From Planotetraspora phitsanulokensis (GTDB taxonomy: Bacteria; Actinomycetota; Actinomycetes; Streptosporangiales; Streptosporangiaceae), in assembly GCF_016863295.1 (NCBI RefSeq), contig NZ_BOOP01000013.1, positions 124,001 to 188,000 of the forward strand: 64,000 nucleotides of DNA. Direction: 5' to 3'. Under the pieces are notes generated by a model. That model saw nothing but the letters and a program-made list of their open reading frames with translations. It had not been told where the DNA came from and did not search any database. Made by a program: the position numbers and the translations under genes. This document shows positions 16,126-24,582 of this stretch, in pieces. Numbering within the stretch: the stretch's first letter is position 1; each line of letters starts with the position of its first letter.

Positions 16126-16596
16126 CTACTCGTTGATCGCGGCCACGCAGGCGATGTCTTCGCCACCGCCGAGCGCCTGCTGGAGCAGGCTGTAGAGCGT
16201 CTCCCGCTGGGCCTCGTTGAGAGCCGCGAACACTTCGTCCTCGACCGCCGCGAGCGCGAACTCCGCCTTGGCGAGCCGCTTGACGCCTGCGTCCGTGAGC
16301 TCGACGACATGACGGCGGCGGTCCTCGGGCGAGCGCCGCCGCGCGATCAGACTCTCGGCTTCGAGGTCGTTCAGCAGCCCGACGATGTTCGTCCCGTCCA
16401 TCTCCAGCGTGGCCGCGAGGGCCTGTTGCGTGCAGCCGGAGCGGTCCCGCAGCACCGTGAGGGCGATGAGGTGGCGGGGCCGGAGGCCGAGCGGCGCCAG
16501 CACGGATTCGCCGCGGAGGCGCACACGGCGAGCCAGCTGGTCGAGCAGTGCGCCTGACCGATGCACCGGCTGGTTGACGACGGGCAGGGAGGTCAT
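16126..16596 (-). CDS. MarR-family transcriptional regulator
   Basis: A 156-residue MarR protein. The winged HTH reads RHLIALTVLRDRSGCTQQAL, ATLEMDGTNIVGLLNDLEAE, then the wing RRSPEDRRRHVVELTDAG with its DRR motif. Helices at both ends would form the dimer. It is divergent from the azoreductase-like gene, 84 bp away, with an imperfect palindrome between them. MarR proteins beside azoreductase/quinone reductase genes often sense phenolics or electrophiles, so that is the likely role here (inference). Confidence 0.9.
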   Translation of the reverse strand: MTSLPVVNQPVHRSGALLDQLARRVRLRGESVLAPLGLRPRHLIALTVLRDRSGCTQQALAATLEMDGTNIVGLLNDLEAESLIARRRSPEDRRRHVVELTDAGVKRLAKAEFALAAVEDEVFAALNEAQRETLYSLLQQALGGGEDIACVAAINE

Positions 16597-16627
16597 GAGC
16601 CGAGTCTAGCCGAGTTGACGTTCTATC

Positions 16628-16642
16628 GATTGAGCGCTAATC
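16628..16642. promoter_or_regulatory. Imperfect palindrome, candidate MarR operator
   Basis: GATT-G-AGCGCT-AATC is a dyad with one unpaired base in the MarR/azoreductase intergenic region, about 40 bp before the azoreductase start. Size and position suit a MarR site. Confidence 0.4.
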
Positions 16643-16680
16643 ATTGATGCAACACGAACCATCTATGGAAGGTCAATGAC

Positions 16681-17328
16681 ATGGCTCACCTTTTGCACAT
16701 CGACTCGAGCATCCAGGGCGACCGATCCGTCAGTCGCAGGCTCAGCGCCCGGGCTGCCGCCGTCTGGCGGGCCAGGCATCCCGGTGGGACCGTCACGTAC
16801 CGGGACCTGGGCGGCGAACCTCTGCCGCACCTCGACGCGGCCGGCGGCCTGGCCAGGATGGTGCCGCCTGATCAGCACACGCCGGCGCAGGCCGAGTCCT
16901 GGGCGCTGACCGAGCTGTTGATCAACGAAGTGAAGGAGGCCGACGCGATCGTGCTGGGGCTCCCGCTGTACAACTACGGCGCACCGAGCAGCGTCAAGGC
17001 ATGGGTGGACCACCTCATCGCCGCCGGGCTGTCGTTCGACCACGCGACCATGACCGGCCTGCTCGGCGGACGCGACTTCATCGTGGTCGCCAGCCGCGGC
17101 GGCGGTTACACCCCGGGCGCGCCTCGTGAGGGCTGGGACCACGCCGGGACGTGGCTTCCGCACGGCCTGGCCGTCACCGGTCTGGAGCCGCGCTTCATCG
17201 CGGCCGAGCTCACGCTCGCCGAGGTGACGCCCGCCATGGCCGAGCTGATCCCGCTGGCGCACAAGAGCCTCGCCGCGGCGGAGCAGGAGATCGACGGGCT
17301 GTGGTCCCCGGAGCCCGCACTGGTCTGA
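16681..17328 (+). CDS. FMN-dependent NADH azoreductase / quinone reductase (AcpD-type flavodoxin fold)
   Basis: A 215-residue flavodoxin-fold oxidoreductase. HIDSSIQGDRSVSRRLSAR at the N-terminus is the FMN phosphate loop, LGLPLYNYGAPSSVKAWVDH near residues 96-115 is the AcpD signature, and VVASRGGGYTPG is the second flavin loop. Such enzymes reduce quinones or azo dyes with NAD(P)H as a detoxification step. GGAAGG precedes the ATG at 16681. Control by the divergent MarR gene is likely. A strong hairpin at 17357-17391 lies downstream. Confidence 0.88.
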   Translation: MAHLLHIDSSIQGDRSVSRRLSARAAAVWRARHPGGTVTYRDLGGEPLPHLDAAGGLARMVPPDQHTPAQAESWALTELLINEVKEADAIVLGLPLYNYGAPSSVKAWVDHLIAAGLSFDHATMTGLLGGRDFIVVASRGGGYTPGAPREGWDHAGTWLPHGLAVTGLEPRFIAAELTLAEVTPAMAELIPLAHKSLAAAEQEIDGLWSPEPALV

Positions 17329-17356
17329 GGCACACGCTCGCCCTCTGCCATGACCA

Positions 17357-17391
17357 GTACGGCGACCTCGTGAACGACGAGGTCGCCGTAC
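17357..17391 (+). terminator. Strong stem-loop after the azoreductase gene
   Basis: A perfect 15-bp stem with a 5-base loop (arm GTACGGCGACCTCGT, loop GAACG), 28 bp after the stop. There is no U-tract, as is common for actinobacterial terminators. Confidence 0.7.
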
Positions 17392-17755
17392 CGGCTGAAC
17401 GACGGCGTGGGCCGGTGGGCTCCTCTGGGTGATCCGGCCCGGCCTGGGCGTACGGGTCTGGGCCACACCCGATCTGACGAAGCCGATGACGGCGATCGCT
17501 CGCGGCATCACGTCTGTCCCGCCGGGGAAGGGGGAAGCGGATCGTCCTGGGGGAGGGGCGGCCGACGGGAGAGGCGACTGACCTGCCGACCCGGCAACGC
17601 GGGCGAAACCGGGAACGCGGACGGCGTGGGAATGCGGACGAAACGGGAATGCGGAAGGGGGCGGTCGCAGTTGGCGCTTGTCGGGACGAGTGCGCTTTCA
17701 GGCGGACGAGTCCGTTGGTGATTTCGTGCTCGACCCGCAAGGAGAACTTCCCCAC
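17392..17755. other. 364-bp stretch upstream of the DHA2 exporter gene
   Basis: No gene is recognised. Short purine-rich near-repeats around GGGAATGCGGA occur at 17610-17660. The promoter for the exporter probably lies here or just before 17756. Confidence 0.4.
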
Positions 17756-19276
17756 GTGGCAACAACCATCTCGAAGGGCGTCGGGCTCCGTTCGGAGCGC
17801 GGACCGGTGCTGGCGGCCGTCATGCTCTCCACCGGCCTGGTGGCGCTGGACAGCACGATCATCGCCACCGCGGTGCCGTCCATCGTCAGCGACCTCGGCG
17901 GCTTTTCCCAGTTCCCCTGGCTCTTCTCGATTTATCTGCTGACGCAGGCGGTGACGGTCCCGCTGTACGGCAAGTTCGCCGACATCGCGGGTCGCAAGCC
18001 GGTGATCCTGCTCGGCATCACCGCCTTCCTCATCGGGTCGGTGTTGTGCGGGTTCGCCTGGAGCATGCCGGCGCTCATCGCCTTCCGCGCCGTGCAGGGC
18101 ATCGGCGCGGGAGCGGTCCAGCCGATCAGCATGACGATGATCGGCGACCTGTACACGGTGGAGGAGCGGGCCCGCGTCCAGGGCTACGTCGCCAGCGTCT
18201 GGGGCGTCGCCTCGGTGCTGGGGCCCACCCTCGGCGGCGTGTTCTCCGAGTACGTGTCGTGGCGGTGGATCTTCTTCATCAACCTGCCCCTCGGCGCCAT
18301 CGCGATGTGGATGATCGCCCGGCGGTTCAAGGAGAACGTGACACCCGGCTCGCATCGCATCGACTACACGGGGGCGGCCCTGCTCATCTCGGGCTCCTCC
18401 CTCCTCATCCTCGGCCTGCTCGAAGGCGGGGTCGCGTGGGGCTGGACCTCGGTGCCCAGCGTGGTCATCTTCGTGGCGGGCATCGTCCTGCTGGTCGTGT
18501 TCGTGCTGGTCGAACGGCGGGCGGCCGAGCCGGTCCTGCCGCTGTGGGTCTTCCGCAACCGCACGCTCACGGGTGGCAACCTCGTCGCGGTGGGCGTCGG
18601 CGCGCTCCTGATCGGGCTGAGCTCCTACATCCCGACGTACGTGCAGGGGGTGCTCGGCACCGGGGCGCTGGTGGCGGGCTTCGCGCTGGCCGCGCTGACC
18701 ATCGGGTGGCCCATCGCCGCCGCCCTGTCGGGACGCGTCTACATGCGCATCGGCTTCAGGGACACGGCGCTGATCGGCAGCCTGCTCATCGTGGCCGGCG
18801 CCGTCCTGTGCGGACTGCTCGCCCAGGACGCCATGGTGTGGCAGGTCGCCGCGGCGTGCTTCGTCGTCGGCGCGGGCCTCGGCCTGTCGTCCAGCCCGAC
18901 CGTCGTCGCCGTCCAGTCGGTCGTCGGCTGGGAACGGCGCGGCGTGGTCACCGCGACCAACATGTTCTGCCGCTCCATCGGCAGCGCGGTGGGGGCGGCC
19001 GTCCTGGGAGCCATCTCCAACGCGACGCTGGCCGACCGGTTCGCCCATCCTCCTGCCGGTGTCGCCGGTCACCTGCCGAAGAGCGTCGACGCGACCAGCC
19101 TGGTGCTCGGAGGGCAGGGGTCGGCGGTCCGCGATTCGGCGGTGGGGGTCTTCGTCCGCCGAGCGCTCTACGACGCTGCACACCACACGTTTCTCGCGCT
19201 CGTCGTGGTGGCCGTGCTCAGCGTGGGCGCGCTCCTGCTGATGCCCCGGCGCACCGAGCAGCTCAGCTTCGACTGA
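17756..19276 (+). CDS. DHA2-family (14-TM) MFS drug exporter
   Basis: A 506-residue major-facilitator protein of the QacA/EmrB type. LVALDSTIIATAVPSI in the first helix is the DHA2 motif D1, GKFADIAGRKPVILLG between TM2 and TM3 is MFS motif A, and GVASVLGPTLGGVFSEYVSW in TM5 is the antiporter motif C. Such pumps export hydrophobic or cationic drugs in exchange for protons. The GTG at 17756 is chosen because AAGGAG lies 11 bases upstream and hydrophobic sequence begins soon after; the frame is open to 17678. It is convergent with the F0 subunit a gene, leaving only 19 bp. Confidence 0.9.
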   Translation: MATTISKGVGLRSERGPVLAAVMLSTGLVALDSTIIATAVPSIVSDLGGFSQFPWLFSIYLLTQAVTVPLYGKFADIAGRKPVILLGITAFLIGSVLCGFAWSMPALIAFRAVQGIGAGAVQPISMTMIGDLYTVEERARVQGYVASVWGVASVLGPTLGGVFSEYVSWRWIFFINLPLGAIAMWMIARRFKENVTPGSHRIDYTGAALLISGSSLLILGLLEGGVAWGWTSVPSVVIFVAGIVLLVVFVLVERRAAEPVLPLWVFRNRTLTGGNLVAVGVGALLIGLSSYIPTYVQGVLGTGALVAGFALAALTIGWPIAAALSGRVYMRIGFRDTALIGSLLIVAGAVLCGLLAQDAMVWQVAAACFVVGAGLGLSSSPTVVAVQSVVGWERRGVVTATNMFCRSIGSAVGAAVLGAISNATLADRFAHPPAGVAGHLPKSVDATSLVLGGQGSAVRDSAVGVFVRRALYDAAHHTFLALVVVAVLSVGALLLMPRRTEQLSFD

Positions 19277-19295
19277 CCGGTGGCCCGCCGGGTCC

Positions 19296-20081
19296 CTAGT
19301 GGTCCGGGTGCAGGGAGCCGCCGATGAACATGGCGGCGAGCATGGTGAACAGGAACGCCTGGAGGAACTGGATGAAGATCTCCAGGCCCGTCATCGCGAC
19401 GGTCGTCACCACGCTGAGGACGCCGATCGACGCACCCGGCAGGGTCGGATGCGCGATCAGGAACCAGAAGCCGGCCGCGCTGAAGAACGCCAGCAGCAGG
19501 TGTCCCGCGAACATGTTGGCGAACAGCCGTACGGCATGCGTGAACGGCGCGGTGACGAAGTTGTAGAGCAGTTCGAGCGGGGCGAACAGCGCGATGGCCA
19601 GGGGCTTCGGCAGGCCGGGCGGGAACATCATGTTCTTGAAGTAGCCGCCGAGCCCCTGGTGCCTGATGCCCAGATAGATCTTCAGCACGTATACCACCAG
19701 AGCGAAGATCACCGGGAACGCGATGTGCGAGTTCACCGGGAACTGCAGGACGGGGACGACCCCCATGAAGTTCCACACCAGGATCAGCACGAACAGACTC
19801 AGCAACAGCGGCATCCAGCGTTCGGCGTCCTTGCCCAGGAACGGCCGCGCCACCTGGTCGCGCACGAACTCGTAGACATACTCGCCGGCGTTCTGCATGC
19901 CGCGCGGCACCAGCTTCGGTGAGGCAAACGCGGCCCACGCGAGCGAGCACACCAGGACCACGCCGAACGCCGCCATGACGACGGGCTTGTTCAGCCAGTG
20001 TGGTGCACCGTCCCAGAGCGGCGGGAAATCGAAGATGCCGACTCCCGGAGCCTCGAACTCGTCCACGGCGACAAGTGACAC
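19296..20081 (-). CDS. Solitary F-type ATP synthase subunit a (AtpB) homologue
   Basis: About 261 residues, all recognisable as F0 subunit a, the proton half-channel of ATP synthase. The essential Arg is retained in HAVRLFANMFAGHLLL near residue 190, and the usual GLGGYFKNMMFP and EIFIQFLQAFLFTMLA stretches are present. No other ATP synthase gene is adjacent: the neighbours are an exporter and a TetR regulator. It is therefore probably a second, orphan copy. The frame is open to 20201; I prefer the GTG at 20081, because the N-terminus then matches the family (DEFEAPGVGIFDFPPL). Confidence 0.85.
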   Translation of the reverse strand: MSLVAVDEFEAPGVGIFDFPPLWDGAPHWLNKPVVMAAFGVVLVCSLAWAAFASPKLVPRGMQNAGEYVYEFVRDQVARPFLGKDAERWMPLLLSLFVLILVWNFMGVVPVLQFPVNSHIAFPVIFALVVYVLKIYLGIRHQGLGGYFKNMMFPPGLPKPLAIALFAPLELLYNFVTAPFTHAVRLFANMFAGHLLLAFFSAAGFWFLIAHPTLPGASIGVLSVVTTVAMTGLEIFIQFLQAFLFTMLAAMFIGGSLHPDH

Positions 20082-20249
20082 GCCCACCGACCGGTCCCCT
20101 CGTGCGACGGCAATACCGGGTACGACGTACTCGGTTATGTTCCTGAGGCTACTTACTGGATACGTAGTACGCAATATCTGGCCGGGAAGGACCGTTGACA
20201 TCGCATCAGGTCGTGGAGGTGTGGTAGTTCAGACCAGGCACAGCGAGAG

Positions 20250-20984
20250 ATGGTGAGGATGACAAGTCGGGAGAACCTCTGGATGCGGCCGGAGCAACCC
20301 GCCCGGGGGCCGCGGCCGACGTTCAGCCGCGCGCAGCTGACGGAGGCGGCCATCCGGGTCGCCGACGCCGAGGGGCTGGCCGCGATCTCCATGCGGCGCC
20401 TCGCGACCGAGATCGGGGCGGGGACGATGTCCCTCTACCGATACGTCTCGGGCAAGGACGACGTCATCGAGCTGATGATCGACGCCGTCGTCGCCGACTA
20501 CCTCCCGCCGGACCTCGTCCTGTCGGGAGACTGGCGGGCCGATCTGCGCGCGCTGGCCGGCCGGGTCCGCGAGGTCATCCTCCGTCACCCGTGGATCGCC
20601 CCGTTGTCGGGCACCCGGCAGCAGGCGAGCCCGAACCGGGTGCGGATGCTCGACACGGCCCTGCGCATGGTCGACGGTCTCGGCTTGAGCTTCAACGAGA
20701 TGCTTACGGTCATCGGCACGGTCTTCGCGTACGTCAACGGATTCGTGGAGAGCGAGTTGGCCGAGGCCGAGGCGCTGCGCCGTACGGGCCTCGATCTGAT
20801 GGAGTGGATGACTCTGCAGGTTCCCTACCTGCAGTCCGTCGTCGCGAGCGGGCGATACCCCATGGTCGTGAGGATGCTGACGGAGGGCGGGCAGGACTAC
20901 GTCGACGTGGGGGACCGGTTCGCCTACGGGCTCGACCGCCTCCTGGACGGCATCGCGGCACGCCTCCCGCAGGCCGGTGACTGA
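20250..20984 (+). CDS. TetR-family regulator with TetR_C-type ligand domain
   Basis: A 244-residue regulator. RPTFSRAQLTEAAIRVADAE and LAAISMRRLATEIGAGTMSL with YRYVSGKDDVIELM form the HTH, and HPWIAPLSGTRQQASPNRVR begins the tetracycline-repressor-like C-terminal domain. It is divergent from the orphan subunit a gene, with about 170 bp between the preferred starts. The region contains TACTGGATACGTAGTA (about 20154-20169), a possible operator. The start may be 20250 or 20259; GTGAGG precedes the latter. Ligand unknown. Confidence 0.87.
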   Translation: MVRMTSRENLWMRPEQPARGPRPTFSRAQLTEAAIRVADAEGLAAISMRRLATEIGAGTMSLYRYVSGKDDVIELMIDAVVADYLPPDLVLSGDWRADLRALAGRVREVILRHPWIAPLSGTRQQASPNRVRMLDTALRMVDGLGLSFNEMLTVIGTVFAYVNGFVESELAEAEALRRTGLDLMEWMTLQVPYLQSVVASGRYPMVVRMLTEGGQDYVDVGDRFAYGLDRLLDGIAARLPQAGD

Positions 20985-21159
20985 GCCCGCTCAGCCCCTT
21001 CCTTCGGAAGCCGGTACAGACCCTCGGCCCCGATGAGGGCGTGGGGACGCCGGCTTCGCTGCCGCGCCGCGTGAACGCCACGCGACCGCGAAGCCGGCAC
21101 CCATCAGTGCGGCGACACCCGCCGCCCACCGGTTCACATCAGCCCGAGGGCGCGGAAGA

Positions 21160-22176
21160 TCAGGTGCGCGCGTCCCAGTCGGCCAGGATGCGGGCCTCCT
21201 TCTCGGGGTCGATGCCGTGCCGCAACATCCGGTTGCCGAAGCTGCGCTCGCCCTCGGGGACGTCCTTCAGCCACTCCCAGGTGTCCCTGACGGTCTCGGT
21301 GACCGGACGGCACGTCAGACCGGCGGCCAGGGCCTTCGCCGACGAATGCGTCCAGCCGCCCGTGGTCTCCGGGCCCTCGGCCAGCCACAGGGGAAGCTCG
21401 GTCCACTGCTCCACCTCGTGGTCGAGCAGGAAACCGTCCTCGGCCCACACCAGTTCGGCATCGGAGCCGGTGACCTCCACGCAGTCGGCCAGCCAGCTTC
21501 CGAAGGTGGCGTTCGCGCGGACGCCGCCGGTGAGGTAGCGGCCCGTGGTGCGCTTTTCCGCCTGCGCGAGGGTGAAGGCGGCGATGTCCCTGGCGTCGAT
21601 GAGCTGGATCGGCAGGTCGGGATTTCCCGGTGCGAGCACCCGGCCGCCCTTGGAGATCCGCGTGAGCCACCACGGCAGGCGGCCCACGTTCTCGTACGGC
21701 CCGATGATCAGGCCGGGGTTGACGATGAGCGAAGGCCCGTCGAAGTACTCCTCGACCGCCCGCTCGCACCCCGCCTTCAGCACGCCGTACTCGCCGAAGT
21801 CCGCGTCGGCGTCGGGCGGGCACTCATATCGTGGGAAGGTCTCGTCCACCGCGGGCTTGGCCGGGAAGTCCGGATAGGCCGAGATGCTGGAGATGAACGT
21901 GTAATGGCCGGCGTGCCCGGACAGCCGCCGTACCGCTTCGAGGACGTTGGCGGGCGTGTAGCCGCAGACGTCGATGACGACGTCCCACTCACGCCCGTCC
22001 ACCAGCCGATCGAGGTCCTCGAGGACCTCTCTGTCGCCGTGTACGGCGTGCACGCCCGGCAGGCCGGGTCCGCTCACGCCCCGGTTGAACGTCGTGACCT
22101 CGTGCCCCTGGGCCAGGGCCTCCGCCACGATCGCCCGGCCCAGGAAAACCGAACCACCGATGATCAGAACTCTCAT
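21160..22176 (-). CDS. NAD-dependent epimerase/dehydratase
   Basis: A 338-residue extended-SDR protein. The N-terminal Rossmann loop reads VLIIGGSVFLGRAIVAEAL, with the short GGSVFLGR variant, and the middle has SISAYPDF and YGVLKAGCE, which supply the Ser and Tyr-x-x-x-Lys. NPGLIIGPYE is typical of the nucleotide-sugar epimerase group. The sugar substrate cannot be inferred from context. The start is the ATG at 22176; a much longer open frame upstream is an artefact of high GC. It is convergent with the TetR gene and on the same strand as the SulP-carbonic anhydrase gene behind it. Confidence 0.87.
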   Translation of the reverse strand: MRVLIIGGSVFLGRAIVAEALAQGHEVTTFNRGVSGPGLPGVHAVHGDREVLEDLDRLVDGREWDVVIDVCGYTPANVLEAVRRLSGHAGHYTFISSISAYPDFPAKPAVDETFPRYECPPDADADFGEYGVLKAGCERAVEEYFDGPSLIVNPGLIIGPYENVGRLPWWLTRISKGGRVLAPGNPDLPIQLIDARDIAAFTLAQAEKRTTGRYLTGGVRANATFGSWLADCVEVTGSDAELVWAEDGFLLDHEVEQWTELPLWLAEGPETTGGWTHSSAKALAAGLTCRPVTETVRDTWEWLKDVPEGERSFGNRMLRHGIDPEKEARILADWDART

Positions 22177-22262
22177 GAGCCCATCCTTCGCGAGACCGTA
22201 CGACCGTGTCGCCGTGGTTTCACGATCAGCGGACGGGCTCCGCTGAGAGCAGACGGGTCGGT

Positions 22263-24530
22263 TCAGCCGCGGCGCAGTTCTGGAACGGCCGAAAAGTGCT
22301 CCCTCTCGAGCACGTGGACGCGGGCCGCGGGGATGTCGAAGTAGAGCCCCGTGAGTTCCAGCTTTCCGGCACGCACGAGCTCGTTCACGAGAGGGTGGGT
22401 CTCCAGGTTGTCCAGCTGCTGGATCACGTTCACCCGGCACAACCGGTCGAGCGGACCGGCGTCGTCGTCTTGCTCGGGGACGGCGGCGAAGCGGGCCAGA
22501 CTCTGCTGCCCGTGCCGCAGCCAGTTGCGCAGCGCGGGCAAGTCGGGCGCCTCGCTGAGGAGGGCGGACATCGCGCCGCACCCCGAGTGGCCGCACACCG
22601 TGATCGTCCGCACCTCGAGGACATTCAGGGCGTACTCGATGGCCGCCGAGACCGAGTCGTCGGGCGGAGCGCTCGAGACGCGTGGCACGAGGTTGCCGAT
22701 GTTGCGCACCGTGAACAGGTCTCCCGGGCCGCTCGCGGTGATGATGTTGGGCACGATCCGCGAGTCGGCGCACGTGATGAACAGATGGGAGGGAGTCTGC
22801 TTGCGGGCCATTCTGTGCAGGAGCGGCCGGACGAGCGGCGCGGTCCTGCGGTGGAACTCCCGCGTCCCCTGCAGCAGGTCCGGCACGGCCTGAGCCTGGT
22901 CCGTCACGTGGTCGCCGTTGGGACCGTTCTCGCACATCTCGTCGTAGGCGCACATGCTCTCGGCCTGGCGCACGGGATCGACCACGCGGCGGCGGTAGGC
23001 CCACGGCAGCCAGAAGCGATCGTGCTTCGGCGGGGTCCTGGCCGGCAACATTCGGGCGCCGCTGACGGCCGCGGCGTACCACTCGCCGTGCAACTCGTCG
23101 ATGTCGATCGTGCCGCCGCCGCGCTCGTGCTCCAGCCGCCAGGCGTGGAGCGTCTCGAAGCCGGCGTGGTCCATGAAGTCGAGGTTCAGGTCGAGTTCCA
23201 CCGCCGTGCCCTGCGGGATCGTCGCCAGGGACTCCGCCAGGCGGGGCACGCCGAGGAACGTGAGGGACCCGGTGACGACGACGCGCCAGCGGTCGCCCGC
23301 CTGCCGTACCACCACGGAGGTCCAGGCGAGGCGGCGCAGGGCGAGCAGCGCGGCCAGCCCGAGGCCGAGCGCGACGCCCTCCGCGAGGCCGATGACCACG
23401 ACGCCGCCCATGGTCACGAAGTAGATGGGCATCTCACGGTGCCCGCGCAGGTTGCGCGCGTGTCCGAGGTTGACCATCTGCACGCCGATGAACAGCAGCA
23501 GCGCCGCCAGGGCCTCGAGGGGGATGAGTGCGATCATCCACGCGAATCCGGCCGTGAACAGCAGCACCCACAGGCCGTGCAGGACGGTCGACCAGCGGCT
23601 GCGCGCCCCCGCCCTGGCGTTGGCCGTGGTGCGCACGACCACGCCGGACACCGGCAGGCCGCCGAGGGCGCCCGACACCACGTTGGCGACGCCCTGCGCG
23701 GCGAGCTCCCTGTCGAGGTCGGCACGCGGGCCGTCGTGCTGCCGGTTGGACGCCACGCAGGTGAGGAGCGACTCGACGCCTGCGAGGAGGGCGACGAGCA
23801 GGACCGCGCCGGCGATGGCGTGCCAGTCGCCCTGCGGCAGCAGCGGGGACTCCAGGGAGGAGAAGCCGCCGGACAGGTCGACCCGGGTCAGGTCCCAGCC
23901 GAGCACGGCCGCCGTCAGAGCGGCGATGACCAGCGCCGCGAGCGGAGCGGGCACCTTGCCGAGCCGGGGCACCCGCGACCAGACGAGCAGGATCCCGATC
24001 GTCAGGAGGCCGACCAGGACGGCGTGGCTGTGGTTGTTCACGATCTGCGACGGCAGTTCGAGAATGTTCTCGAACGCGGAGGTTTGAGGTTTGCCGCCCA
24101 GCACGATGTGCAGCTGGGAGAGCGCGATCACCACGCCCACCCCGGCGAGCATGCCGTGGACGACGGCGGGGGAGACGCCCAGCGCCGCCTTCGCCACCCG
24201 GAACGCTCCAAGGAGGAGCTGGAGCAGGCCGGCGAGGAGCGTGATCATGCAGGTGGCTCGCCAGCCGTAGGTGTGGACGAGCTGGGCGACGACGAGCGAC
24301 AGGCCGGCCGCCGGTCCGCTGACCTGGACGACCGATCCGCCCAGCGCCCCGGCGACCACACCGCCCACGACCGCGGCCACGAGACCGGCCGCGATCGGGG
24401 CTCCGGAGGCGACGGCGATGCCCATCGACAGGGGCACCGCCACGAGGAACACCACCAGAGAAGCCGGCACATCGTGCTGGAGCACCGACCCCCAATAACG
24501 CTTGGAACTCGCCTGACTACTCTGTGTCAT
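22263..24530 (-). CDS. SulP-family anion transporter fused to beta-carbonic anhydrase
   Basis: A 755-residue fusion. Residues about 15-400 are a multi-spanning SulP transporter (VASGAPIAAGLVAAVVGGVV; later GALGGLPVSGVVVRTTANAR). A STAS-like domain follows near 405-475 (VELDLNLDFMDHAGFETLHA). Residues about 545-750 form a beta-carbonic anhydrase with zinc ligands in CADSRIVPN and CGHSGCGAMS, both intact. The natural reading is bicarbonate uptake coupled to CO2/bicarbonate interconversion at the membrane. Such fusions are known in actinobacteria. It is followed on the same strand, 50 bp upstream in the window sense, by a low-complexity membrane protein gene. Confidence 0.93.
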   Translation of the reverse strand: MTQSSQASSKRYWGSVLQHDVPASLVVFLVAVPLSMGIAVASGAPIAAGLVAAVVGGVVAGALGGSVVQVSGPAAGLSLVVAQLVHTYGWRATCMITLLAGLLQLLLGAFRVAKAALGVSPAVVHGMLAGVGVVIALSQLHIVLGGKPQTSAFENILELPSQIVNNHSHAVLVGLLTIGILLVWSRVPRLGKVPAPLAALVIAALTAAVLGWDLTRVDLSGGFSSLESPLLPQGDWHAIAGAVLLVALLAGVESLLTCVASNRQHDGPRADLDRELAAQGVANVVSGALGGLPVSGVVVRTTANARAGARSRWSTVLHGLWVLLFTAGFAWMIALIPLEALAALLLFIGVQMVNLGHARNLRGHREMPIYFVTMGGVVVIGLAEGVALGLGLAALLALRRLAWTSVVVRQAGDRWRVVVTGSLTFLGVPRLAESLATIPQGTAVELDLNLDFMDHAGFETLHAWRLEHERGGGTIDIDELHGEWYAAAVSGARMLPARTPPKHDRFWLPWAYRRRVVDPVRQAESMCAYDEMCENGPNGDHVTDQAQAVPDLLQGTREFHRRTAPLVRPLLHRMARKQTPSHLFITCADSRIVPNIITASGPGDLFTVRNIGNLVPRVSSAPPDDSVSAAIEYALNVLEVRTITVCGHSGCGAMSALLSEAPDLPALRNWLRHGQQSLARFAAVPEQDDDAGPLDRLCRVNVIQQLDNLETHPLVNELVRAGKLELTGLYFDIPAARVHVLEREHFSAVPELRRG

Positions 24531-24582
24531 GGGGCGACCCTATGACAGGGGCCACCCGCCGCTCAGGCAAGCCGGCGGAAAA

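Noticed and set aside
17210-19186. 658-codon antisense reading frame opposite the DHA2 exporter
   Set aside because: Composition is Arg/His/Asp-rich without family signal; it is a high-GC mirror of the real gene.
19296-20201. Part of a full ATP synthase operon
   Set aside because: No atpE, F, H, A, G, D or C gene is adjacent on either side.
22206-24545. 779-codon plus-strand frame opposite the SulP-carbonic anhydrase gene
   Set aside because: It mirrors the real gene's codon pattern and has no recognisable domain.
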